Positions 18,236-25,580 of a DNA stretch of 63,589 nt are shown piece by piece. Origin of the DNA: Acidobacteriota bacterium (lineage in GTDB: Bacteria; Acidobacteriota; Terriglobia; Bryobacterales; Bryobacteraceae); assembly GCA_947470805.1 (NCBI GenBank), contig CANIVU010000046.1, positions 1-63,589 of the forward strand, given 5' to 3'. The notes under the pieces were generated by a model. That model saw only the letters and a program-made list of their open reading frames with translations, ran no database searches and had not been told where the DNA came from. Numbering within the stretch: position 1 is the stretch's first letter; the number at the start of each line of letters is the position of its first letter. The position numbers and the translations under genes were made by a program.

Positions 18236-19546
18236 ATGCTAGAGCAGCACCTGGTAATCCTTTTGATGAAGCTCGCCGTGTCGGCGGCGCTGGCGAGTAT
18301 TCTCGGCCGGTCCAGCGCTTTTCTCCGCATGCTGACACGCGAAGAACGCACGACGCCCCAGCGTTTACAGATGGCTGTGGGCTTCGCGGTGATCTTCGGC
18401 GGCGGCATCGTTTTGCGGGTTCTCACTCAGAACAACTACCAGGCGCTCGACCTGGGGCTGGAGGGCGCGCTGCTCGCCGGCGTGCTCGGCGGCTACGTCA
18501 CCGGGCTCGTTGGCGGCATTCTGATTTCGCTTCCTGCCTGTTTGATGAACGGAGAATGGATGGCGATGCTCCTTTATGCGGGCCTCGGGGTGACCGGCGG
18601 ATTGCTGCGGGATCTGGCGCCGTCGAAAGACGACATCTGGCGCTTCTCGCCCTATCTCGATCTCACCGTCTATCGTCTCTTCCGCGCCAAGTACGACTTC
18701 CGCGTCACGCTCTTCCACGGCTTCGTGTTGCTGATCATCATCTTCGCCGAGTTCTGCCGCTGGGCGCTCTCGCAACTCCTGCCGGACGACCGTTTCCTCT
18801 ACACCCTCTACAGCTCCTGGAAGCAGCCCGACTGGCTGGGCATGTTGCTCATCTACTCCTCCACCATCTTCGCCTTCGCCATCCCGCTGAAGATCTGGAA
18901 CAGTATCCGGCAGGAACAGCTGCTCGGCGCACAGCAGCGGCTGCTGACCGAGGCGCGGCTGCGCGCGCTGACCTCGCAGATCAACCCGCACTTCCTGTTC
19001 AACACGCTCAATACCGTCAACTCGCTGATCCGCACGAATCCCGAGCAGGCCCGGACGGTTGTCCGGAAGCTCTCCAATATTCTGCGCCGGCTGTTGCGGA
19101 AGGACGAGAACCTTTCTCCGCTGCGCGACGAGATCAGCTTCATCAACGACTACTTGAGCATTGAGATGACGCGCTTCGGCGAGAAGCTACGCTTCGTCAA
19201 TGAGACCGCGCCGGACACGCTGGACCGGCTGATTCCATCGATGCTGTTGCAACCGATTATTGAGAACTCGATCAAGCACGGGCTGAGTTCCAAGGTGGAA
19301 GGCGGGGTGATCACATTGCGCACTCGTGTAAGGGATGAGCGGCTGCACATCGAAATCGAGGATGATGGTGTAGGAGTGGAGGAATCGAAACTGGCGACGA
19401 TGTTTGACTCCGGGATCGGGGTTTCCAATGTTAACGAGCGGCTGCATGTGCTTTTCGGCGATGATTACAGGATGGACGTTGATAGCCGGCCGGGCGAAGG
19501 CACGAGGACTCACATCGAGTTTCCTGACCTGAGCGGGCGTAGATAA
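18236..19546 (+). CDS. LytS/YpdA-type membrane sensor histidine kinase
   Basis: This 436-residue kinase has about six hydrophobic segments (roughly residues 8-30, 47-65, 77-100, 108-124, 160-180, 200-220) forming the 5TM-5TMR-LYT sensor. A His_kinase domain follows with the phosphoacceptor H252 in SQINPHFLFNTLN, and a HATPase domain with the N-box PIIENSIKHGL and G-box DDGVGVE. LytS-type kinases sense cell-envelope state or small extracellular metabolites and normally pass phosphate to a LytTR response regulator. No such regulator is adjacent; a methyltransferase gene follows after 6 bp. The partner is therefore elsewhere or unusual. Confidence 0.92.
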   Translation: MLEQHLVILLMKLAVSAALASILGRSSAFLRMLTREERTTPQRLQMAVGFAVIFGGGIVLRVLTQNNYQALDLGLEGALLAGVLGGYVTGLVGGILISLPACLMNGEWMAMLLYAGLGVTGGLLRDLAPSKDDIWRFSPYLDLTVYRLFRAKYDFRVTLFHGFVLLIIIFAEFCRWALSQLLPDDRFLYTLYSSWKQPDWLGMLLIYSSTIFAFAIPLKIWNSIRQEQLLGAQQRLLTEARLRALTSQINPHFLFNTLNTVNSLIRTNPEQARTVVRKLSNILRRLLRKDENLSPLRDEISFINDYLSIEMTRFGEKLRFVNETAPDTLDRLIPSMLLQPIIENSIKHGLSSKVEGGVITLRTRVRDERLHIEIEDDGVGVEESKLATMFDSGIGVSNVNERLHVLFGDDYRMDVDSRPGEGTRTHIEFPDLSGRR

Positions 19547-19552
19547 GATACA

Positions 19553-20248
19553 ATGCCGCAACGACTGTCTATGCAGACTGCTGTCGCCTACAAGAGCGAA
19601 AGACTCCACAAAACGATCGCCACGCGCACCAAACGCGTGTACGATCACATCTCTCGTATCTATCCGGCGTCGACGTACTTCTTTCACCGGAAGGCGCATA
19701 AAATCGCGTTGGAGATGAGCGGGCTGCGGAACGGGATGAACGTTCTGGAAGTGGCCACCGGATCGGGCGAGATGTTCCGCCGTCTGGTGAAACATAACCC
19801 GGATGGGTATACCTGCGGCGTGGATCTGTCGCCGAACATGGCGGCGCGGACCCAGGCGCACGCGCGGAAGCAGTTCCCGAAATCGTCGCTGCACTGCCAG
19901 GCGGTGGACTGCCGTTCGCTGCCGTATCGCGATGGCTCCTTCGACCACATCTTCTGCTGCTATCTGTACGAGCTGCTTTCCACCGACGACATCTACCAGA
20001 CGATGGAGGAGATGCACCGGGTATTGAAGCCGCGCGGCACGCTGACCTCGATCCTGATCGGCCAGCAGGCGGAGTTCTTCAACAAGGCCTATCTGGTGGC
20101 GGCGTCCGTTGTGCCCGCCTTCTGGGGCCGGCAGATGGATCTCTCCGCCCCGGGCATTCTGGAAGAGACCGGGTTCCGCGTGATCAAGGAACACAAGGTT
20201 CGGCAGGGCTTCTATCCTTCGCGGATTTTGACTTCGGTGAAAGACTGA
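19553..20248 (+). CDS. Class I SAM-dependent methyltransferase (UbiE-like)
   Basis: The 231-residue protein has a Rossmann-type methyltransferase core: motif I NVLEVATGSGEMFRRL, motif II GVDLSPNMAARTQ, motif IV DGSFDHIFCCYLYELL and post-motif RVLKPRGTLTSI. It resembles UbiE/MenG-type enzymes that methylate quinones or lipids, but the substrate cannot be read from sequence. The C-terminal third is hydrophobic (YLVAASVVPAFWG), suggesting a lipid-like substrate at the membrane. It starts 6 bp after the LytS-like kinase and is surely co-transcribed. A second ATG at 19571 is an alternative start. Confidence 0.87.
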   Translation: MPQRLSMQTAVAYKSERLHKTIATRTKRVYDHISRIYPASTYFFHRKAHKIALEMSGLRNGMNVLEVATGSGEMFRRLVKHNPDGYTCGVDLSPNMAARTQAHARKQFPKSSLHCQAVDCRSLPYRDGSFDHIFCCYLYELLSTDDIYQTMEEMHRVLKPRGTLTSILIGQQAEFFNKAYLVAASVVPAFWGRQMDLSAPGILEETGFRVIKEHKVRQGFYPSRILTSVKD

Positions 20249-20252
20249 CCGG

Positions 20253-21755
20253 TTATTGCCACAAGACTGAGATCGTGCTCTGGAGCGTGTTGCTGCGGTT
20301 GCCGGCTTCGTCGAAGAGCGTGATCCAGACGGGGAACGGACCGCTGACGGAGCTGCGGGCGAACTTGGTGATGGTGAAGCGCGCCGTGCCCGGCTTGGCG
20401 AGCAGTTCGATGGTGCCGGAGGAGGCGCTGGTGCCTTCGATTAGCATCTCGACGCGGGCGCCGTTTTTGATGTCCCCGTTGGCGTCGGTAAACTCGAATT
20501 CCGCGTTGTAGTCGGCGCGTTCGGAGAAGGCGCCTTGGATGTTGGCGTTGTAGCGGCTGATGGTGATGGGCGTGAGGGCGCCGATGGCGGGGGCGTTGGC
20601 TGGGGCGGGGACGACCTCCAGCGACGCGGGTGGCGAGACGTCCCACGGGGTTCGCAGGCGAACCTGGACGGTGCCGGTGGGGGTGGCGCTATCGAGCTGG
20701 ATATAGCCGCCGATGATGCGGATGCCGGTGGGGGGCGTGAGTTCGATGTTGGTGACGCCGGCGGTGTCGGTGCCGTTGATGGGGAACGGGTAGATGCGGC
20801 CGGGCCAGACGGTGGATGGCGTCAGGGAAGTAATGCGCGGCTCGCCGCGGCGGATGGTGAAGGGGATCGGGTTGGAGACGCCTTTGGGCGTGGTGACGGT
20901 GAGGGTGCGCTGGCCGGGCGTGGCGTTGCCTTCGACGGTGAGCTGAAAACCCTGGTTCCCGGGATTGTCGCCGAGGACGAGACGGGAGGGATCGGAGAGC
21001 GTCACGGCGGTGATGCGGCTGAGGCCGGTGCCGGAGAGCCGGACGGCGGCGGTTTGGCCCCAGATGAAGTCGTTGGGCGTGATGGCGGTGAGGACGGGCG
21101 GGCCTTCGGGCGCCTGGATGGAGAGCCGCAAGCGGGGCGCGGCGATGCCGGCGGCAGAGACGGTGAGGTCCCAGATGCCGGAGGTGATGTTGGTTGGGAT
21201 CGCGACGTTGATTTGAAAGAGCCCGGGGCCGGTGAGCCCGGCGAACTGGATGGCGACCGGGAATTCATCGATGTTGGCGGTGACCGGGGCGGCGAAGCCC
21301 GAGCCGTAGAGGACGATCTGTTCGCCGGGGGCGGCGGGTTCGCTGGGGCTGACGGAGGCGCCGTTGGCGTGGACGGCGGCAAGCCAGGTGGGCGCGACTG
21401 GCTGCACGGCGGTCGTCGCGGGCGCGCTGGCGCCGAGGGCTGTCGTGACGGTGACCGGGACGGAGCCTGTGGCCATGGGGGAAGGCACGAGGACGTTGAG
21501 TTGGGTGGGGCTGATGTAGGCGAGTGGCGCGGAGACGCCGTTGATGCGGACGGTGACGCCATCGAGCGCGGTGGGGAGAATGGCGCCGTTGAAATCGGCG
21601 GTCCGCCATTCGCGTGTGGACTGGGCGAGGTTGGCTCCGTAGAGGGATATCCAGGCGCCGGGCGCGATGGCGTCACCGTTTGAGACGCGGTCGATGCGGG
21701 GTGTTTGGGCGGCGCCGAAGATGGCGGTCAGGAGCAGGAGGAGCGCGGCGCGCAT
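20253..21755 (-). CDS. Secreted IPT/TIG and TIGR03437-like protein
   Basis: The 500-residue product has a signal peptide (MRAALLLLLTAIFGAAQ) followed by Ig-like beta domains with the pattern VSNGDAIAPGAWISLYGANL, ISPTQLNVLVPSPM, GEQIVLYGSGF and FQINVAIPTNI. This is characteristic of the domain annotated as TIGR03437 in Solibacter-type genomes. Two or three TIG-like repeats follow (PPVLTAITPNDFIWGQ; EPRITSLTPSTVWPGR). It is probably a surface or extracellular structural or adhesive protein; no catalytic motif is visible. It is convergent with the methyltransferase (4-bp gap) and divergent from the Gfo/Idh/MocA gene. Confidence 0.82.
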   Translation of the reverse strand: MRAALLLLLTAIFGAAQTPRIDRVSNGDAIAPGAWISLYGANLAQSTREWRTADFNGAILPTALDGVTVRINGVSAPLAYISPTQLNVLVPSPMATGSVPVTVTTALGASAPATTAVQPVAPTWLAAVHANGASVSPSEPAAPGEQIVLYGSGFAAPVTANIDEFPVAIQFAGLTGPGLFQINVAIPTNITSGIWDLTVSAAGIAAPRLRLSIQAPEGPPVLTAITPNDFIWGQTAAVRLSGTGLSRITAVTLSDPSRLVLGDNPGNQGFQLTVEGNATPGQRTLTVTTPKGVSNPIPFTIRRGEPRITSLTPSTVWPGRIYPFPINGTDTAGVTNIELTPPTGIRIIGGYIQLDSATPTGTVQVRLRTPWDVSPPASLEVVPAPANAPAIGALTPITISRYNANIQGAFSERADYNAEFEFTDANGDIKNGARVEMLIEGTSASSGTIELLAKPGTARFTITKFARSSVSGPFPVWITLFDEAGNRSNTLQSTISVLWQ

Positions 21756-21814
21756 GCTCCATGTTAATTGTTTTCCATCTTTGATAGAGTGGCGGCGAAA
21801 GGGAGTTAACGCAC

Positions 21815-22963
21815 ATGTCTACTGATCGTCGCCGTTTCGTTGGGGCGCTTGGAGTAGCGCCTCTTTTCATTCCGCAGAGCGCCTTCGGCGCCAATGACCG
21901 CGTGACGTACGCCGCCATTGCCACCGGGGGCCGGGGCCGTTATTTGATGGGGAAGTTCAAGCAGCTGGGCGCGGTTTGCGCCGCGGTTTGCGACGTCTAT
22001 GAGCCCAATTTGGAGAAGGGTTCGCAGTTGGAGCCGGAGGCGAAGAAGTTCCTGGACTACCGCGAGCTGTTGGCGGGTGTGAAGACGGATTGCGTGGTGG
22101 TGGCGTCGCCCGATCACCAGCATGCGCCGATGCTGATGGCGGCGCTGGATGCGAAAGTCGATGTGTATTTGGAGAAGCCGCTGTCGCATAGCTTGGAGCA
22201 GAGCGACCGGATGATTAAAGCCGTGCGCGCATCGAAGCAGGTGGTGCAGATTGGCATGCAGCGGCGGTCTGCGCCGGCGTTGATTGAGGCGAAGAAGCTG
22301 GTGGATGAGGGGATGCTGGGGCGGATTGCGATGGTGAAGGCGCAGTGGAATTGGAACGTGGCGGGGGCGTTGGACAACTCGACGTTGCCGGGAAAACTGG
22401 ATTGGAATCGGTTCCTGGGGACGGCTCCCAAGCGCGAGTTGGAGCCGATGCGGTTCCGGCGGTGGCGGTATTTTTATGACTACGCCGGCGGCAACATGAC
22501 GGACCAGGGGACGCACCTGATGGACGTGGTGCAGTGGTTCACGAAGAACGGTCCGCCAAGGGCGGCGCAGGCGAGCGGGTATGTGGCGAAGATGACGGGG
22601 TCGGAACATCCGGATGTGTTCAGCGCGGTGTTTGAGTATCCGAACATGATGGCGACGTGGACGTTGGACTACTGCAACAGCTATGAGAATGGCTGGACGA
22701 TTTTCCTGCAGGGCGATAAGGCCACGATGATTCTGGATGATGCCGGGTATAAAGTACTGGGCGAGCCGTGGAAGCGGGCGAACGCGCCGGTGATGGAGAA
22801 GTTGGCGCCGGTGCCGGTGGAGGCGCATATTCAGAACTTCCTGGATTGCATCAAGACGCGGCAGGAGCCGAACGCGCCGGTGGAAGTGGCGGCGGCGGCG
22901 GTGGCCGGGCCGCATATGGCGAACAAGGCGATGTTCGACGGGCGAAAGTTCGTGCGGGTGTAG
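21815..22963 (+). CDS. Gfo/Idh/MocA-family oxidoreductase with Tat leader
   Basis: The 382-residue protein starts with a short Tat-like leader (MSTDRRRFVGALGVAPLF), then a Rossmann NAD(P)-binding domain (YAAIATGGRGRYLMGKF), the hallmark YLEKPLSHS and a C-terminal GFO domain with DQGTHLMDVVQWF. Exported members oxidise or rearrange sugars with a tightly held nicotinamide cofactor, which is why Tat is used. GGGAG ahead of the ATG is the likely ribosome binding site. It is 38 bp upstream of a DUF6807 gene, a common pairing in glycan-degrading Acidobacteria and Planctomycetes. It may generate 3-keto sugars for the DUF1080 protein at 1.9 kb; that link is inference. Confidence 0.9.
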   Translation: MSTDRRRFVGALGVAPLFIPQSAFGANDRVTYAAIATGGRGRYLMGKFKQLGAVCAAVCDVYEPNLEKGSQLEPEAKKFLDYRELLAGVKTDCVVVASPDHQHAPMLMAALDAKVDVYLEKPLSHSLEQSDRMIKAVRASKQVVQIGMQRRSAPALIEAKKLVDEGMLGRIAMVKAQWNWNVAGALDNSTLPGKLDWNRFLGTAPKRELEPMRFRRWRYFYDYAGGNMTDQGTHLMDVVQWFTKNGPPRAAQASGYVAKMTGSEHPDVFSAVFEYPNMMATWTLDYCNSYENGWTIFLQGDKATMILDDAGYKVLGEPWKRANAPVMEKLAPVPVEAHIQNFLDCIKTRQEPNAPVEVAAAAVAGPHMANKAMFDGRKFVRV

Positions 22964-23001
22964 CTACCCGTTGGGTGCGGAGTTGTGATCGAATGTGAGG
23001 G

Positions 23002-23946
23002 ATGCAACTCCGCGCTCTCTCCCTTATGGTGTTCTCTGTGGCCTGCTTTGCGCAGGTGCAGATCAAGCAGTCGCCCGACCGTGTTTCGGTGTCGATCGAT
23101 GGTAAGCCGTTTACCGATTTCTTCGTTGGCGCCGATGCGGTGAAGCCGTATCTGCACCCGCTGCGGACGGCGAATGGCAAGATTGTCACGCGCTCCTATC
23201 CGATGGAGACGGTGGCGGGGGAGGCCAAAGATCACCCGCATCACCGCGGGCTGTGGATGACGCACGGACTGTTGAACGAAGTGGACTTCTGGGCGAACGA
23301 GAAGAACCAGAAGGGGGCGGGGAAGGCCGGGCGCGGGACGATTGTCACGCGGCGGATTACGAAAGTTGAGAGCGGGAAGAAGAAGGGCGCGATTGGGGCC
23401 AACTTTGAGTGGCAGGATTCGACGGGGAAAGGGCTGCTTGCCGAGACGCGGCTGATGACGTTTTACTCGCATCCGACGCAGCGGTGGATTGATTTCGACG
23501 TGACGTTGACGGCGATGGAAGATGTCGTCTTTGGGGATACCAAGGAGGGGATGTTTGCGATCCGGTTGACGACGGCGTTGGAGGAGAAGCATACGGGGAA
23601 GATGCGGTCGGCGGAAGGGAAAGAGGGGGAGAAGGCGGTGTGGGGGAAGCGGTCGCCTTGGGTTGACTATGCGGGGACGTTGGAGGGAGAGAAGGTTGGT
23701 TTGGCGATTTTGGATCACCCGTCGAACCCGCGGCACCCGACGTATTGGCATTCGCGTGGGTATGGGTTGTTTGCGGCGAACCCGTTTGGTGTGCGGGATT
23801 TTGAGCGGGATAAGACGAAGAATGGGGAGATGAAGTTGGCGAAGGGGAGCGCGGTGCGTTTCCGGTACCGGTTGATTATTCATCCGGGGGATGCGGGGGA
23901 TGCGAAGATTGCTGAGGAGTTTGGGAAGTATTCGAAGGTTAAGTAG
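23002..23946 (+). CDS. DUF6807 ('PmoA family') secreted protein
   Basis: This 314-residue protein has a signal peptide (LRALSLMVFSVACFAQ) and family landmarks: DFFVGADAVKPYLHPL, DHPHHRGLWMTHG, VDFWAN, GMFAIRLTT, AILDHPSNPRHPTYWHSRGY and LFAANPFG. The histidine-rich motifs suggest a metal site. The family is labelled methane oxygenase PmoA in some databases, but it is not particulate methane monooxygenase and most likely takes part in sugar metabolism. It follows the Gfo/Idh/MocA gene and ends at a strong terminator. Confidence 0.86.
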   Translation: MQLRALSLMVFSVACFAQVQIKQSPDRVSVSIDGKPFTDFFVGADAVKPYLHPLRTANGKIVTRSYPMETVAGEAKDHPHHRGLWMTHGLLNEVDFWANEKNQKGAGKAGRGTIVTRRITKVESGKKKGAIGANFEWQDSTGKGLLAETRLMTFYSHPTQRWIDFDVTLTAMEDVVFGDTKEGMFAIRLTTALEEKHTGKMRSAEGKEGEKAVWGKRSPWVDYAGTLEGEKVGLAILDHPSNPRHPTYWHSRGYGLFAANPFGVRDFERDKTKNGEMKLAKGSAVRFRYRLIIHPGDAGDAKIAEEFGKYSKVK

Positions 23947-23968
23947 TTTTTGGGTTGGTTGAGTTCTT

Positions 23969-24012
23969 AGTCCTGGCTGTGCGCTTGTTGCATGGCCAGG
24001 ACTTTTGTTTTT
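23969..24012 (+). terminator. Rho-independent terminator after the DUF6807 gene
   Basis: AGTCCTGGC (23969-23977) pairs with GCCAGGACT (23995-24003), and the stem is followed by TTTGTTTTTG. Confidence 0.85.
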
Positions 24013-24123
24013 GGGGGTGTTTGCGGGTGGGGACCCGGTAGGGGCTGGCGCTTCTTGGTTTCCGTCGAGATGGGGGAGCGTGGTCTTTGGGGTAGGGTGG
24101 GCGAGTTTGCGTTGGCGGACACG

Positions 24124-24163
24124 TGTCGCTTTCAGAAATATTTGGCGCATATCCGTCAACATT
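24124..24163 (+). repeat. Left terminal inverted repeat of the cargo element
   Basis: This 40-nt end begins TGTCGCTTTCAG and includes ATATTTGGCGCATATCC. It matches the reverse complement of 25377-25416 at 33 of 40 positions. Confidence 0.75.
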
Positions 24164-24393
24164 TGTTTGGCACCAGGATCGCCGTCGGGTGTTGCGGAAA
24201 CGTGTCGCCATGCCAGTGCTCAGCGCAATACAGTCTCGCAACGCCGAAAGCCCCGCCGTTGGAAGCCGTCGCTTCCGTTGCGAAAACATCCGATTTAGCA
24301 AGGCCCAAAACCGTGCGGGGAGGGCTGGCAGGTACACTCTACACTGCGCCGTTTTGCGGGAGTTGGCCGAGGATCGCGCGCGTGTGCCTGGCG

Positions 24394-25251
24394 TTAGCGC
24401 GCAGAATTCAATAGGAACGCTCGGATCTCGCGAGCCAGAATTGCTTGCTGCTCTTCCTCGAATACGAAGCCGCCGTGAGTGGTGTTGTGCAATTCGACGA
24501 CCCGCCCGTCCCTCATTTCTCTTAGGAAGCGCTCAATCTGTTCGCGTCGGTAAGCTTTCCCGTATTCGTTCCAATAGGCCACTAATTTCAGCCTTGTGGC
24601 CTCATCCCAGAGTGCCGACTTCGGAGCTTCGTCATAGGTCACAAAGAAGCCGAGAGCGGGCACTTGGATTTGTCGCAAGTCGGGATGGTACTCATTTGAA
24701 CGGGCGATGAGAGCCAGAGTGGCGTTGTCGGCGCCGGGAAGCTTTAGATCTAAGCCTGCCTTTCGGCCCAGTTCCGCATTCTGCGGAAGATCGTACGCTG
24801 CGTCCAGATAGACAAGCTTCCCGACACGCTTCGGATACAAAGTGGCAAACGCCGTCAACTCATTTCCCGCGAGCGAATAGCCGACCAGCGTTGCCCGCTT
24901 GATCTTCTTGAAATCCAAAAAGGCCCGAATGTCCTCGACTAGCGTGGCGGTATCGTAACCGGCAACCGGTTTGTCCGAACGCCCCTGTCCGCGCCGCGTC
25001 AAGCCGATGGCATGAAAGCGGTCCCCAAAGCGGGTCGCGAGCGGATGAAAATCATCAGCCGAGCCGCCGAGGGAGGTCAGGAAGAGCAGAGTCTCTCCTT
25101 TGCCGCCCCAGTCTAGGTAATGCAGCTTGACGCCGTTGACCGTTGCGAACTGAGGCCTCGGTATTCCTGCCTTTGGATCCGCGAACGACACCATCCCCAT
25201 GGCTGCGAGAACTGCTGTCCATCTGATCAAAGCTCGTGTCGCGAAACTCAA
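24394..25251 (-). CDS. Alpha/beta hydrolase (exported), cargo of the element
   Basis: This 285-residue protein has a hydrophobic leader ending near SFADPKA and an alpha/beta hydrolase fold: HYLDWGGKGETLLFL, oxyanion region LTSLGGSADDF, nucleophile elbow G-Y-S-L-A-G (LVGYSLAGNEL), a D in VYLDAAYD or downstream, and the C-terminal catalytic His in HNTTHGGFVFEE. It most resembles haloperoxidase- or esterase-like hydrolases; the substrate is unknown. The gene uses noticeably more A and T than its neighbours and is the only gene between the two inverted ends, both signs of transfer. About 220 bp between its stop and the left end hold no credible gene. Confidence 0.87.
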   Translation of the reverse strand: MSFATRALIRWTAVLAAMGMVSFADPKAGIPRPQFATVNGVKLHYLDWGGKGETLLFLTSLGGSADDFHPLATRFGDRFHAIGLTRRGQGRSDKPVAGYDTATLVEDIRAFLDFKKIKRATLVGYSLAGNELTAFATLYPKRVGKLVYLDAAYDLPQNAELGRKAGLDLKLPGADNATLALIARSNEYHPDLRQIQVPALGFFVTYDEAPKSALWDEATRLKLVAYWNEYGKAYRREQIERFLREMRDGRVVELHNTTHGGFVFEEEQQAILAREIRAFLLNSAR

Positions 25252-25376
25252 GTCCCTATCATAGACTTTCTACGCATCACCTCAATATCACCCTAGTCGC
25301 GCAGTGTAGAGGCGACCGGTACTCGGTCCGCCCCCGTACCGGTTCAATCGCACGGTACAGGGAACGTACGCCGAAT

Positions 25377-25416
25377 AATGTTGGCGGAACTACGCCAAAT
25401 AATCCTGAAAGTGACA
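25377..25416 (-). repeat. Right terminal inverted repeat of the cargo element
   Basis: Read inward on the minus strand this end begins TGTCACTTTCAGG and includes ATTATTTGGCGTAGTTCC, followed by a second ATTATTCGGCGTACGTTCC copy just inside. GACACG follows at 25417-25422. Confidence 0.75.
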
Positions 25417-25580
25417 GACACGCTTACGCATGTCCCCGGAGGGTGGCGTTGCTGCGTAGGAATTTCCTTCTTCTGCTTCGGCGTCGGTGTGGTTGGGGGG
25501 TGGGTTCCTGAGTGGGGCCGGTGCGTTTCTATGAAAAATGGAAGAAGGGGACAGGGGTGGTTGGCACTGTATAAGGGGAT

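Larger units (their letters stand above)
24124..25416. mobile_element. 1293-bp transposon-like cargo element without transposase (TG...CA ends, 6-bp target duplication)
   Basis: The unit begins TGTCGCTTTCAG and ends CTGAAAGTGACA; the terminal 40 nt of each end match in inverted orientation at 33 of 40 positions. GACACG lies directly outside both ends (24118-24123 and 25417-25422), as expected of a target-site duplication. Each end carries a second, inner copy of a TTTGGCG-like motif, similar to multi-site transposase-binding ends. The only gene inside is an alpha/beta hydrolase; no transposase frame is visible. TG...CA ends with multiple inner repeats are seen in IS21- and Mu/Tn7-like elements, but the family cannot be assigned by eye. 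Confidence 0.72.

Noticed and set aside
24123-24710. A + strand frame at the left end of the cargo element as a possible transposase remnant
   Set aside because: No DDE, HTH or other transposase motif can be seen, and half of it is antisense to the hydrolase.
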